Position numbers and translations under genes: made by a program
DNA from: Planomicrobium soli
GTDB taxonomy: Bacteria > Bacillota > Bacilli > Bacillales_A > Planococcaceae
Direction: 5' to 3'
Assembly (NCBI RefSeq): GCF_003014655.1
Contig: NZ_PYAT01000014.1
Span: forward strand, 1 to 64,000
Length of the DNA stretch: 64,000 bases
Shown: in pieces, positions 1-7,499 of the stretch
Numbering within the stretch: position 1 is the stretch's first letter
Layout: the number at the start of each line of letters is the position of its first letter
Notes under the pieces: model-generated
Databases searched by the model: none
What the model was told of the DNA's origin: nothing
Seen by the model: only the letters and a program-made list of their open reading frames with translations

Positions 1-117
1 CAAAGGGCAACCGTCGCAGAAATTTTATTGCCGCGTTCGGAACGCGTCAATAAACGTTTGTTGACGTTTTGCTGTTCAGTTTTCAAGGTTCATGTCTCAG
101 TTGCGTTTATCAGCAAC
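1..117 (-). other. rRNA operon leader (16S gene lies beyond the left edge)
   Basis: On the minus strand this stretch reads GAACCTTGAAAACTGAAC followed by AGCAAAACGTCAACAAACG. This is the kind of sequence found just upstream of 16S genes and in rRNA spacers of Bacillales. It follows directly on tandem strong promoters. No mature rRNA sequence is inside the window, so the operon itself is inferred. The kbaA-rrn order matches B. subtilis, where an rrn operon follows this gene cluster. Confidence 0.7.
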
Positions 118-123
118 TTTATT

Positions 124-152
124 AGTATACCTTTTCCAAAATCAGATGTCAA
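124..152 (-). promoter_or_regulatory. rRNA promoter, proximal (P2-like)
   Basis: The minus strand shows TTGACA (147-152), a 17-base spacer and TATACT (124-129). A G lies 7 bases downstream at 117. B. subtilis rRNA promoters start with GTP, which links them to the stringent response, so the G fits a P2-type start. The spacing to the next promoter upstream is about 84 bases. Confidence 0.85.
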
Positions 153-207
153 CTATAAATTTTGAATTTATATTTGGCAACCGTTTTGCTTTATTGGCAA
201 CTTTTTA

Positions 208-236
208 ATAATATCTCTTTCACGACTCATTGTCAA
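208..236 (-). promoter_or_regulatory. rRNA promoter, middle (P1-like)
   Basis: The minus strand shows TTGACA (231-236), exactly 17 bases, then TATTAT (208-213). A G sits 7 bases downstream at 201. With the proximal promoter it forms the tandem pair typical of Bacillus rrn operons. Confidence 0.85.
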
Positions 237-282
237 CACTCTATTTCAATGTTTTTTTCGAGTCGTTTTAAGGACAGTTACT

Positions 283-311
283 AATATAACAGCCTCTCTA
301 ATTTAAGTCAA
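283..311 (-). promoter_or_regulatory. rRNA promoter, distal (possible third)
   Basis: The minus strand shows TTGACT (306-311), 17 bases, TATATT (283-288). Match and spacing are good, about 75 bases upstream of the middle promoter. Unlike the other two, it has no G at the +7 position. It is probably a third tandem promoter but is less certain than the other two. Confidence 0.55.
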
Positions 312-430
312 CACTTTCCCTGATTTAATTATACGTAAAAAATCATCTTTTAAATATGGACTCAGGCCTTCTAAAATAAAAAGCCCACTCCCAAGCTGCT
401 TGCCCTCCTTCCATGCTTACTGTAAATATA

Positions 431-473
431 AAAGCCATCCTGCTCCTCTCTAAGAGGCTACCGGATGGCTTTT
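431..473 (-). terminator. terminator after kbaA
   Basis: A hairpin with a 10-bp outer stem (AAAGCCATCC at 431-440 with GGATGGCTTT at 463-472) lies 7 bases past the kbaA stop. On the minus strand it is followed by TTTTATATTT. It insulates kbaA from the rRNA promoters. Confidence 0.85.
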
Positions 474-479
474 AATCAC

Positions 480-1166
480 TTATCTTTTTTTAGCAGCAGG
501 TTGTGCCGCAGCTTTCCTCGCTGCACGCCGCTCTTCAAGTTTTTGCCGATCTACATCAGACTTGGCGTTATATTTAGGCAAGACTAGGATTTGATATGCA
601 TTCACCGATAAAAATGGGAATAGCAATAGCGTGACCCAGCTGTCAATATTTCCGGCTTCTACCATTAACGATGGCAGCCATTCTAAAGTCGTAACTACAA
701 TCATAAAGAATAGCGCGGAAACGAACGCCGTTTTATTAGTCCATTTCGCTTTGAAGTAAGCTGTAACTACTGCCGTTGCAATCAACACAAACAGCAAGGT
801 TGCATACAGCCATACTTGACTGGATGTCTCAGCATTCGGTGCAAAGCGGAAAGCGATCAAATCAAAAATAACCACCGCGATGATTAAAAGCTGTACCCAA
901 TTCCAAAGCCGAAGCGTCCGGAACATGTTCATTCCAAACTGATGAATCGTCAAGTATGCGAAAAAGCCCATCTGCGCAATCAAACTCATTGTAGCCCCGA
1001 CCACAACCATCCAAACAAAGCCTGCGAGAAATTCTCCCCACTGTCCACTTCGGAATGCTTCTGCAAAAACATCGTTCCAGCGAATAAATAACCCAAGTAT
1101 CCCGGTTATTAATCCACCGATTAAAATTGCATTTATCGAAAATTTTATCCAATTTCGTATTGTCAC
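480..1166 (-). CDS. kbaA: KinB-signalling pathway activation protein KbaA-like membrane protein
   Basis: The protein has 228 residues with about six hydrophobic membrane segments and a basic Lys/Arg/Ala-rich C-terminal tail (RRAARKAAAQPAAKKR). In B. subtilis KbaA is a membrane activator of the sporulation kinase KinB. The identity rests on the membrane topology and on position between salA and an rRNA operon, which is the B. subtilis location. The start is the GTG at 1166: GGAGG lies 8 bases upstream, and the longer frame reaching 1259 lacks such a site. The neighbouring sporulation genes gerD and pdaB are absent, so the ancestral role may have changed. Confidence 0.75.
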   Translation of the reverse strand: MTIRNWIKFSINAILIGGLITGILGLFIRWNDVFAEAFRSGQWGEFLAGFVWMVVVGATMSLIAQMGFFAYLTIHQFGMNMFRTLRLWNWVQLLIIAVVIFDLIAFRFAPNAETSSQVWLYATLLFVLIATAVVTAYFKAKWTNKTAFVSALFFMIVVTTLEWLPSLMVEAGNIDSWVTLLLFPFLSVNAYQILVLPKYNAKSDVDRQKLEERRAARKAAAQPAAKKR

Positions 1167-1280
1167 TTGAATGCCTCCGTTATTTGAAGTCCTTTTACAA
1201 TTGTAACAACCGCCAGAAGAAAAATCCATCAGCCATACGCAATAGATGTGAACAAACATTGAAACACTGCGATTGGAAAT

Positions 1281-1314
1281 TAAAAACCCGGAAGCCTAAT
1301 TCGGTTTCCGGGTT
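1281..1314 (-). terminator. terminator after salA
   Basis: AACCCGGAA (1285-1293) pairs with TTCCGGGTT (1306-1314), and a T-rich run follows on the minus strand (GGGTTTTTAAT). The hairpin lies between the salA stop and the kbaA start. Confidence 0.8.
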
Positions 1315-1324
1315 GTTTGCTTAT

Positions 1325-2386
1325 TTATTTTTCTGCAAACTGTTTTAAAATTTGTTGAGCGATCTCTTCGTAGATCTTTCCGGTTGGGTGCTCTGCAGCA
1401 TATACAGATGGAGCAAAGTCTTCTTCATTCCAATCAGGTTGACCAAGCGGAATCTGGCCAAGCAAAGGCGCTTGCAATTCTTCTGCCAGTTTCGGTCCGC
1501 CGCCTTGTCCAAATAAATACTCTCTTGTCCCTGTCTCTTTGCTTTCGAACCATGCCATGTTCTCGATGACTCCGAGAACTTCGTGGTCCGTTTGAAGAGC
1601 CATGGCTCCTGCACGCGCTGCTACGAAAGCGGCCGTCGGATGAGGCGTTGTGATGACGATTTCCTTTGAAGCTGGAAGCATCTGATGAATGTCGAGCGCA
1701 ACGTCCCCTGTTCCCGGTGGCAGATCTAGCAACAGATAGTCTAATTCTCCCCACTCTACATCACGGAAGAATTGATCTAAAACTTTACCGAGCATTGGAC
1801 CACGCCATACAACCGGCATATTGTCTTCTACAAAAAAGCCCATGGAAATAACTTTTACGCCGAAACGCTCTACCGGAATAATTGTATTCCCCCGTACAAC
1901 AGGCGTCTTATCAATTCCCATCATGTCCGGCACACTGAATCCATAGATGTCAGCATCGATCAAGCCGACTTTTTTGCCGAGACGTGCTAACGCAACAGCT
2001 AAGTTGACAGAAACCGTTGATTTTCCTACTCCACCCTTACCACTCGCAATTGAAATAAATTCAACTTTGTTTAATGGCGACAATAAATCCTGCGCTTCGG
2101 CCGCTGTTGCTTGGCCGCGGAACTGAGCCAAAGCTTCCGGAGGCAGTTCTTCGAAGCGAATTCCGACAGAAGCTGCTCCTGCCCCTTTTAGCATTTCAAC
2201 AACTTTCATTTGCATTTGCATTTGTTCTGGCGTATTTGTTTTGGCGATGGCCAACTTTACGCTGACATGATTTTTTTCCTCTTTGATTGAGACAGAAGTA
2301 ATACCATTCGTTTCATTTAAGGATCTATGTAAAAAAGGATCTTGCAACTCTCCAAGCAACTCGCGCACTTGTTGTTCATTCATCAT
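1325..2386 (-). CDS. salA: Mrp/NBP35-family P-loop ATPase, SalA type
   Basis: A 353-residue protein with an N-terminal MIP18/DUF59-like domain (residues 1-80) and a P-loop ATPase domain starting at about residue 110. The deviant Walker A is SGKGGVGKST and a DLPPGTGDVAL motif follows. Mrp/ApbC relatives load Fe-S clusters through a C-terminal CxxC. Here the equivalent segment (ENMAWFESKETGTREYLFG) has no cysteine, as in B. subtilis SalA, a regulator of the scoC/protease network. AAGGAG lies 10 bases before the ATG at 2386. Synteny with kbaA supports salA over a generic mrp. Confidence 0.85.
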   Translation of the reverse strand: MMNEQQVRELLGELQDPFLHRSLNETNGITSVSIKEEKNHVSVKLAIAKTNTPEQMQMQMKVVEMLKGAGAASVGIRFEELPPEALAQFRGQATAAEAQDLLSPLNKVEFISIASGKGGVGKSTVSVNLAVALARLGKKVGLIDADIYGFSVPDMMGIDKTPVVRGNTIIPVERFGVKVISMGFFVEDNMPVVWRGPMLGKVLDQFFRDVEWGELDYLLLDLPPGTGDVALDIHQMLPASKEIVITTPHPTAAFVAARAGAMALQTDHEVLGVIENMAWFESKETGTREYLFGQGGGPKLAEELQAPLLGQIPLGQPDWNEEDFAPSVYAAEHPTGKIYEEIAQQILKQFAEK

Positions 2387-2475
2387 AATCGATACACTCC
2401 TTAAGTCTTTTGCTCACCGTACAGTATAACACAGAGTTTTCTATTTTAAATCTATTCAGTCTTCGGGAAAAGGAA

Positions 2476-2508
2476 AAACAAAACCCTCTTCTAGAATAAG
2501 AAGAGGGT
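2476..2508 (-). terminator. terminator after the RsbR-like gene
   Basis: A perfect 10-bp stem ACCCTCTTCT (2483-2492) / AGAAGAGGGT (2499-2508) has a 6-base loop. On the minus strand it is followed by TTTGTTTTTCC. Confidence 0.85.
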
Positions 2509-2521
2509 GGCCTATTTTCGA

Positions 2522-3364
2522 TTATTTTCCCGCAAGCTCTCTTGTCTTAAGTGCTTGAGAGAGAGTGCTATAGACTTCAATATCTTTAAATTGGATACCT
2601 AGATGAATAGCTGTTTGAGCAATGTCCGGGCGAATGCCTGACAATGAAGTTCTGATGCCAATCAAATTCAGCCCTTTGATCAATTGGAAGATTTGATGGA
2701 CAACCATCGTATCAATCACCGGAACTCCGGATAAATCGATGAACAATCTTTCAAGGCCATGCTTAGCGCTTTTTTGCAATGTATTCTCAAACATTACTTT
2801 CGCCCGATATGTATTGATCTCTCCAATCAAAGGAAGTAGCCCGGTCTTATTGGCAAGAATAATAACAGGAGAACTCAATTCAATAATCATCTGCTGCTGG
2901 GCATTGGATTTTTCTTCGGCTGCCTTTGCGTTTTCGTAACTAAATCTTAAAACGATTTCGTTGATGCCATTTACGATGTCGCGTTTCCAAGCGCTTACCT
3001 CTTCAGCCGAGACCGTTTCTTCATGAAGTGATGCGTATTCTTCTACCAGATCCAAGTACTGATTCTGTGTGCGGAAGAATTCCCGAATGATATCTGTGAT
3101 GGGTGTAGCTAAATGGGCTTCGTCCTGCGCAATGTCCGTAACCCATTCTTGAAAGTCTTCAAAAAACTCTTTCTTGCCTTTATTGAAAATTGATGAGAAG
3201 TTAACATGAAAATTATGGTTTTGCTTTTTAAGGGCTTCAACAACTTTAGGATCATGGGAACCGTAAACACCGGCTTGGCTTTCCCCCAAGGAAGCATACC
3301 ACTCTTCTGTTAAGTTCCACGTTTTTTCTAAAAAGTATTCATGCAATCCGACTTTCTTTCCCAT
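2522..3364 (-). CDS. RsbR-family stressosome protein (RsbRD-like) with C-terminal STAS domain
   Basis: 280 residues. The N-terminal half (1-150) is helical and globin-like. The C-terminal STAS domain (about 160-275) contains DLSGVPVIDT and GIRPDIAQTAIHLGI, matching the regions around the two threonines of RsbR proteins that RsbT phosphorylates. Such proteins assemble with RsbS into the stressosome, which controls sigma-B through RsbT-RsbU. The length and the unusual N-domain suggest the RsbRD (YqhA) subgroup. AGGAGG lies upstream of the ATG at 3364. It is monocistronic, with its own terminator and no rsbS/rsbT nearby. It sits where B. subtilis carries cwlD, ybaK and ybaJ. Confidence 0.8.
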   Translation of the reverse strand: MGKKVGLHEYFLEKTWNLTEEWYASLGESQAGVYGSHDPKVVEALKKQNHNFHVNFSSIFNKGKKEFFEDFQEWVTDIAQDEAHLATPITDIIREFFRTQNQYLDLVEEYASLHEETVSAEEVSAWKRDIVNGINEIVLRFSYENAKAAEEKSNAQQQMIIELSSPVIILANKTGLLPLIGEINTYRAKVMFENTLQKSAKHGLERLFIDLSGVPVIDTMVVHQIFQLIKGLNLIGIRTSLSGIRPDIAQTAIHLGIQFKDIEVYSTLSQALKTRELAGK

Positions 3365-3702
3365 TCTTTCTCTCCTCCTGCGCTATACCTTGGAATCTTT
3401 GTCGCAGCTTATGGCTTTATCTCAGTGAAGCTGATAAACATAATAAACGATGACGGCTTGTAAACTCTTCTATTTTTATAGTATAACATCCTTTGAAAAA
3501 TTGCATTGTTAGCCCTTAAAATATTCTTTTGTAGATAAGACCTGTTGTTAATCCACTTTTGAGTTTATTTCATTCGTATGTCATTTATCGGGGTGCGCCC
3601 TAAACAAACTCTATAGATGTTATGCTGTAATTCCAGCCAGATACCGCCTAGATTCTTTCAGCTTTTATGGTCCCTTTCCAAAAACAGAAAGGAGAATGCA
3701 CT
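3365..3702. other. non-coding stretch
   Basis: I see no coding frame here. A TATACT-like -10 occurs on the minus strand near 3480 upstream of the RsbR-like gene, but no convincing -35 sits at the right distance. I could not find a good sigma-A or sigma-B promoter for the plus-strand frame that follows. Confidence 0.4.
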
Positions 3703-3936
3703 ATGTCACTAGAAAGCATAAAAGAAATTCTGTAAACAGTTTGTTTTTATAACACTGTAAACATCACCCAAACATTCAGCAAAAATGAACAAGCGCTTTT
3801 TACTGTAGTCTGTTTAAAAAATACGTCTACTTTGGAAGTGAAGAATCTTCAAACTCAACGGGTTAAGTATTTTGAATCGGCAGAAGAAGCAGCCATTGCC
3901 ATAAACGAAGGAATAGGCGCCTATAATTTAACTTGA
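3703..3936 (+). pseudogene. small unknown gene interrupted by an in-frame stop
   Basis: The only plus-strand coding signal in the window. AAAGGAG lies 9 bases before ATG 3703. The frame reads MSLESIKEIL, then TAA at 3733-3735, then 66 further codons with no stop (…KNEQALFTVVCLKNTS…YFESAEEAAIAIN…) ending at TGA 3934-3936. A weak terminator follows immediately. No ATG, GTG or TTG in frame just after the stop offers a restart with a ribosome site. I do not recognise the family. The likeliest reading is a small gene killed by a nonsense mutation; a chance open frame or a sequencing error are alternatives. Confidence 0.5.
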
Positions 3937-3960
3937 CCTCCGTTTTTCTGGGGGTTTTAT
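3936..3960 (+). terminator. weak plus-strand terminator
   Basis: ACCTCC (3936-3941) pairs with GGGGGT (3950-3955, one wobble), then TTTATTTTAT. It begins on the last base of the TGA of the interrupted plus-strand frame, supporting that frame as a former gene. Confidence 0.5.
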
Positions 3961-3981
3961 TTTATGAATCAATAAAAATAT

Positions 3982-4018
3982 AAAAAGCCCTTTTCTCGAT
4001 ATGAGAAAAGGGCTTTTG
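3982..4018 (-). terminator. bidirectional terminator after rpsI
   Basis: A 15-bp stem AAAAGCCCTTTTCTC (3983-3997) / GAGAAAAGGGCTTTT (4003-4017) with a 5-base loop. It is 8 bases past the rpsI stop and has T-runs on both strands, so it could also stop the plus-strand transcript. Confidence 0.9.
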
Positions 4019-4025
4019 TTGAAAA

Positions 4026-4418
4026 TTAACGTTTTGAGAACTGTGGCGCACGACGAGCTGAACGAAGACCTGGTTTCTTACGTTCTTTCATACGTGGGTC
4101 GCGTGTTAAAAGACCAGCAGATTTCAAAGCAGGACGGAAAGCAGGGTCTACTGTAAGTAGAGCGCGAGCGATTCCGTGGCGTACTGCTCCAGCTTGACCT
4201 GTGAAGCCGCCGCCTTTTACGTTTACAAGCACGTTATAGCTTCCAAGAGTTTCAGTAGCTACTAGTGGTTGTTTGATGATTTGCTCAAGCGTTTCGTATG
4301 GAACGTAATCCGATACGTCACGGTTGTTGATTGTAATTGTGCCGTCGCCAGGTACTAGACGTACGCGAGCTGTTGAGTTTTTACGGCGACCTGTACCGAT
4401 ATATTGAACTTGTGCCAA
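4026..4418 (-). CDS. rpsI: 30S ribosomal protein S9
   Basis: 130 residues, the family's normal length. It begins [21 protein letters not shown] and ends with the conserved basic tail ending SKR that reaches the P-site tRNA. GAGGAGG precedes the ATG. It is the second gene of the rplM-rpsI pair, 28 bases after L13, and is followed by a strong terminator. Confidence 0.98.
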   Translation of the reverse strand: MAQVQYIGTGRRKNSTARVRLVPGDGTITINNRDVSDYVPYETLEQIIKQPLVATETLGSYNVLVNVKGGGFTGQAGAVRHGIARALLTVDPAFRPALKSAGLLTRDPRMKERKKPGLRSARRAPQFSKR

Positions 4419-4446
4419 AGGTGTATCCTCCTCTTATTTACTAATA

Positions 4447-4884
4447 TTATCCGCGAAGTTGGTAAACTTCAGGCTGTTGTGCTTGGTGTTTGTGTTCTGG
4501 TCCAGCGTAAACGTGCAGTTTGCTGAATGTTTGACGTCCTAAAGAGTTCTTAGGAAGCATTCCTTTGATAGCCAATTCAAGCATTTTTGTTGGGTAGTTT
4601 GTGCGCATTTCAAGTGCAGTACGCTGTTTTAACCCGCCGCTGAATTGAGTGTGGCGATAGTAGATTTTGTCTGAAAGTTTTTTACCTGTAAGGTGAATTT
4701 TTTCAGCGTTGATGATGATCACGTGGTCACCAGTGTCAACGTTTGGTGTGAATGTTGGTTTGTATTTCCCGCGCAAGATTGAAGCGACTTCAGAAGCTAA
4801 ACGTCCAAGAGTTTGCCCTTCTGCATCGACAACCAACCATTTACGCTCTACTTCGTGACCTTTAGCCATGAATGTTGTACGCAT
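4447..4884 (-). CDS. rplM: 50S ribosomal protein L13
   Basis: 145 residues starting [16 protein letters not shown], with the conserved [18 protein letters not shown] core. L13 binds early to 23S rRNA. TAGGAGG lies 8 bases before the ATG. The untranslated region upstream carries an L13-leader-like structure, so autoregulation by L13 is likely. Confidence 0.98.
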   Translation of the reverse strand: MRTTFMAKGHEVERKWLVVDAEGQTLGRLASEVASILRGKYKPTFTPNVDTGDHVIIINAEKIHLTGKKLSDKIYYRHTQFSGGLKQRTALEMRTNYPTKMLELAIKGMLPKNSLGRQTFSKLHVYAGPEHKHQAQQPEVYQLRG

Positions 4885-4911
4885 GTATATTGTCCTCCTA
4901 ATAAATCGTCT

Positions 4912-5010
4912 CTTTTATTTAATCACAGTTCCATGTTCCGTTGTTCCGTTTTTTCGTTATCCCTAACAAATAACCTTCCGGGGCATATCGTGGGGGTAAT
5001 GAAAATACCA
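4912..5010 (-). ncRNA. L13 leader (autoregulatory mRNA structure), candidate
   Basis: The rplM 5' untranslated region on the minus strand contains CCCCGGAAGGTTAT and TTAGGGATAACG, which can form GGTTAT…ATAAC hairpins. These resemble the L13 leader known upstream of rplM-rpsI in Bacillales. I compared from memory; a covariance search would settle it. Expected function: L13 binding lowers expression of its own operon. Confidence 0.6.
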
Positions 5011-5018
5011 TACATCAT

Positions 5019-5045
5019 GTTATAACGCCAGCGGTCGAAAGTCAA
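5019..5045 (-). promoter_or_regulatory. rplM-rpsI promoter, candidate
   Basis: TTGACT (5040-5045) and TATAAC (5019-5024) on the minus strand. The spacer is only 15 bases, so the match is suboptimal. It is the best candidate in the truA-rplM gap and is placed correctly for the leader. Confidence 0.5.
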
Positions 5046-5077
5046 GCGTTTTTCTCAAAACACCAGGAAAAGTTGTT

Positions 5078-5821
5078 TCAGTCTGTGTAAGTTACATTTT
5101 CCAGGTACAACCCATGAGCAGCGGCTGTTTTTCCTGCAGCGCTTCTGTCTGCGGCTTCAACAATTGAAGCCATTTCAGCCGCCTCTCTTCTTCCGAGGCC
5201 GATTTCCATCAAGGTGCCAGCAATGATCCGCACCATATTGTATAAAAAGCCGGAACCTTCTATTATCATATGAAGCTCTTCACCGCGTTCTTCAATATCC
5301 AATCGACGGACTGTCCGGACTTTATCCACTACTCCAGTGTTCGCAGCGCAAAAACTCGAAAAATCATGTGTGCCTAAAACAGCCGCCGCAGCCTGTCTCA
5401 TCGCTTCCACATTCGGCCGTTGTTTCGTATGCACCATATAATTCCGGGTGAATGGGCTGATGATCGAGCTGCGGTCCCATTTGTATCGGTATGTTTTTCC
5501 ACTTGTATGGTAACGCGCATGAAACGATGGAGCTGCTTCTTCAATAGCCAAAACCCGAATATCTTCCGGCAGCAATACATTTAACGCCTTAAGCCAGCCG
5601 GCAATCGGAATTGCAAGTGTCGTGTCAAAGTGGATGACCTGGCCAGTCGCATGCACTTTGGCGTCTGTCCGTCCGCTCGCTACGACCTGGATCGCCTGTC
5701 CTTTATGAATGGTTTTTAATACGCTCATTAGCTCCTGCTGAACCGTACGCGAATTCGGCTGGACCTGATAGCCCGCAAAACCCGATCCATCATAAGCAAT
5801 TTTGGCTTTCATTCGTTTCAT
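5078..5821 (-). CDS. truA: tRNA pseudouridine(38-40) synthase TruA
   Basis: 247 residues. It has the catalytic-aspartate motif SGRTDAKVHATGQV and the family-typical FLYNMVRIIAGTLMEIG near the C-terminus. TruA makes pseudouridine at positions 38-40 in the anticodon stem-loop. I chose ATG 5821 because AAGGAG lies 8 bases before it and the protein then begins MKRMKAKIAYDGSGFAGYQ; the upstream ATG at 5851 would overlap ecfT. It is the last gene of the ecfA1-ecfA2-ecfT-truA operon, 11 bases after ecfT. Confidence 0.95.
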   Translation of the reverse strand: MKRMKAKIAYDGSGFAGYQVQPNSRTVQQELMSVLKTIHKGQAIQVVASGRTDAKVHATGQVIHFDTTLAIPIAGWLKALNVLLPEDIRVLAIEEAAPSFHARYHTSGKTYRYKWDRSSIISPFTRNYMVHTKQRPNVEAMRQAAAAVLGTHDFSSFCAANTGVVDKVRTVRRLDIEERGEELHMIIEGSGFLYNMVRIIAGTLMEIGLGRREAAEMASIVEAADRSAAGKTAAAHGLYLENVTYTD

Positions 5822-5832
5822 TTTGTCTCTCC

Positions 5833-6630
5833 TTAAATCCGTAAATACCATAGCAAGGCCGCTAAGCCGGCAAGAAGCGCCAAACTTAACGTATCAACAA
5901 ATCTCCAGTTTAACTGCCGGTAACGTGTTCTTCCGGCATCTCCGCGGTAGCCGCGCACTTCCATCGCCGTCGCTAAATCTTCCGCACGTTTAAAAGCACT
6001 CACAAACAACGGAATAAGCAAAGGGACGACCGCTTTTACGCGCTCTTTTATCGGACCCGATCCAATATCGGAACCTCTTGCCATTTGAGCTTTCATGATT
6101 TTTCCTGTTTCATCCATTAAAGTCGGAATGAAACGCAGTGAAATCGACATCATTAATGCCAATTCATGAACCGGCAATTTTAGCCTTTTGAACGGTCCAA
6201 GCAATACTTCAATTCCATCAGTAATTGAAATTGGCGAAGTCGTTAATGTTAAAATACTTGTGATGAACACCAGCACCAAGAAACGGATTGAGATGAAAAC
6301 CCCTTGCCGGAGGCCTTCTTCATAAATTTCCAAAAACCAGAAATTGATGAGTAAATCTCCTTCTCTTGTAAAAAAGATATGCAAAAGAAAAGTAAAAACC
6401 ACCAATATAATAACTGGCTTCAATCCGGTTATTAAAAAGTAGAGCCGAATTTTAGACAAGGTCACGACCAGAAGAGTAAACGCCAACAAAACAGCATATG
6501 ACACTACGCTATTGGCAATAAAAACAATGGCAATAAACAAGAAGACAAATAAAATTTTCGCCCTTGGGTCCATTTTATGGACGAACGAATTTCCAGGAAT
6601 AAAGCGCCCGAAGATCATTTTTTCCATCAT
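5833..6630 (-). CDS. ecfT: energy-coupling factor transporter transmembrane protein EcfT
   Basis: 265 residues with several hydrophobic helices. Two cytoplasmic coupling motifs of the Ala-Arg-Gly type are visible (QMARGSD and EVRGYRG). EcfT is the shared membrane scaffold that links the two ATPases to vitamin- or metal-specific S components encoded elsewhere. The start ATG overlaps the ecfA2 stop as ATGA (6627-6630), indicating translational coupling. Confidence 0.95.
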   Translation of the reverse strand: MMEKMIFGRFIPGNSFVHKMDPRAKILFVFLFIAIVFIANSVVSYAVLLAFTLLVVTLSKIRLYFLITGLKPVIILVVFTFLLHIFFTREGDLLINFWFLEIYEEGLRQGVFISIRFLVLVFITSILTLTTSPISITDGIEVLLGPFKRLKLPVHELALMMSISLRFIPTLMDETGKIMKAQMARGSDIGSGPIKERVKAVVPLLIPLFVSAFKRAEDLATAMEVRGYRGDAGRTRYRQLNWRFVDTLSLALLAGLAALLWYLRI

Positions 6631-7499
6631 ATTAAATCACGCCCTTTTGATAAGGCTAGCGCTATATTTTTAGCCAATGCTTCTTCAGTCAATGAAATGC
6701 CATCCAGCATAATTCCGGTTTTTTCTTCAAACTTACGCTGAAGCCGGATTGAACGCGGTGGTTCCAATCGATAGTCCTGAAGCTGCTCTTCATTCGTAAA
6801 AATGTCTCTCGGCTCTCCTGTGGCCACGCAACGGCCGCTGTGCATGATTGCCACCAGATCAGCGTAACGTGCCGCATCCTCCATGCTATGCGTCACAAGG
6901 ACGGTCGTTAAGTTCCTTTTTAGGTGAAGCTCATGAAATAGGTCCATAATTTCACGGCGTCCTCTTGGATCTAGACCGGCAGTCGGCTCATCAAGCACTA
7001 ATACATCTGGCTCCATAGCTAATACTCCCGCTATTGCCACTCTTCGCATCTGGCCGCCTGAGAGATCAAATGGAGATTTAGACAATACTTCTGGAGGCAG
7101 CCCCAGCTGCTCCACCAATTCATGTGCCCGGCGGCTTGCTTCTTCTTCTGGCACGCCGTAATTTAATGGTCCGAACATAATATCCTTTAAGACCGTTTCA
7201 TCAAACAACTGCTGTTCCGGAAACTGAAAAACAATCCCTACTTGACGGCGCACTGGCCGTAGGTTTTTTGCTTTGACCCCTGACTGAAGTTTTCGATCAC
7301 CAATAACCACATATCCTTCGGTAGGCAACAACAATGCGTTCAAATGCTGCAACACTGTTGATTTGCCTGATCCTGTATGGCCGATAATCGCCGTATAAGA
7401 GTCTGACGGAATATGCAGCGTTACATCATGCAAAGCCCTTTTTTCAAAAGGGGTATCTTGTGCATAGCTATACCCTACTTCTTGAAGTAAGATGTCCAT
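6627..7499 (-). CDS. ecfA2: energy-coupling factor transporter ATPase EcfA2
   Basis: 290 residues. Walker A is GHTGSGKST, the Q-loop FQFPEQQLF, the signature LSGGQMRR and Walker B VLVLDEPTAGLDP. The MDILLQEVGYSYAQDTPFEKRAL start and the FPEQQLFDETVLKDIMFGP segment are typical of the EcfA2 (EcfA') subunit. It overlaps ecfA1 by 25 bases and ecfT by 4. Confidence 0.95.
   Translation of the reverse strand: MDILLQEVGYSYAQDTPFEKRALHDVTLHIPSDSYTAIIGHTGSGKSTVLQHLNALLLPTEGYVVIGDRKLQSGVKAKNLRPVRRQVGIVFQFPEQQLFDETVLKDIMFGPLNYGVPEEEASRRAHELVEQLGLPPEVLSKSPFDLSGGQMRRVAIAGVLAMEPDVLVLDEPTAGLDPRGRREIMDLFHELHLKRNLTTVLVTHSMEDAARYADLVAIMHSGRCVATGEPRDIFTNEEQLQDYRLEPPRSIRLQRKFEEKTGIMLDGISLTEEALAKNIALALSKGRDLI

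Noticed and set aside
862..1152. Alternative frame inside kbaA and similar antisense frames throughout
   Set aside because: They are shadows of well-supported genes, without ribosome sites or recognisable motifs.
3365..3700. Sigma-B promoter for the RsbR-like gene or the plus-strand frame
   Set aside because: GTTT- and GGG-like pieces occur, but spacing is far from the 12-14 bases required.
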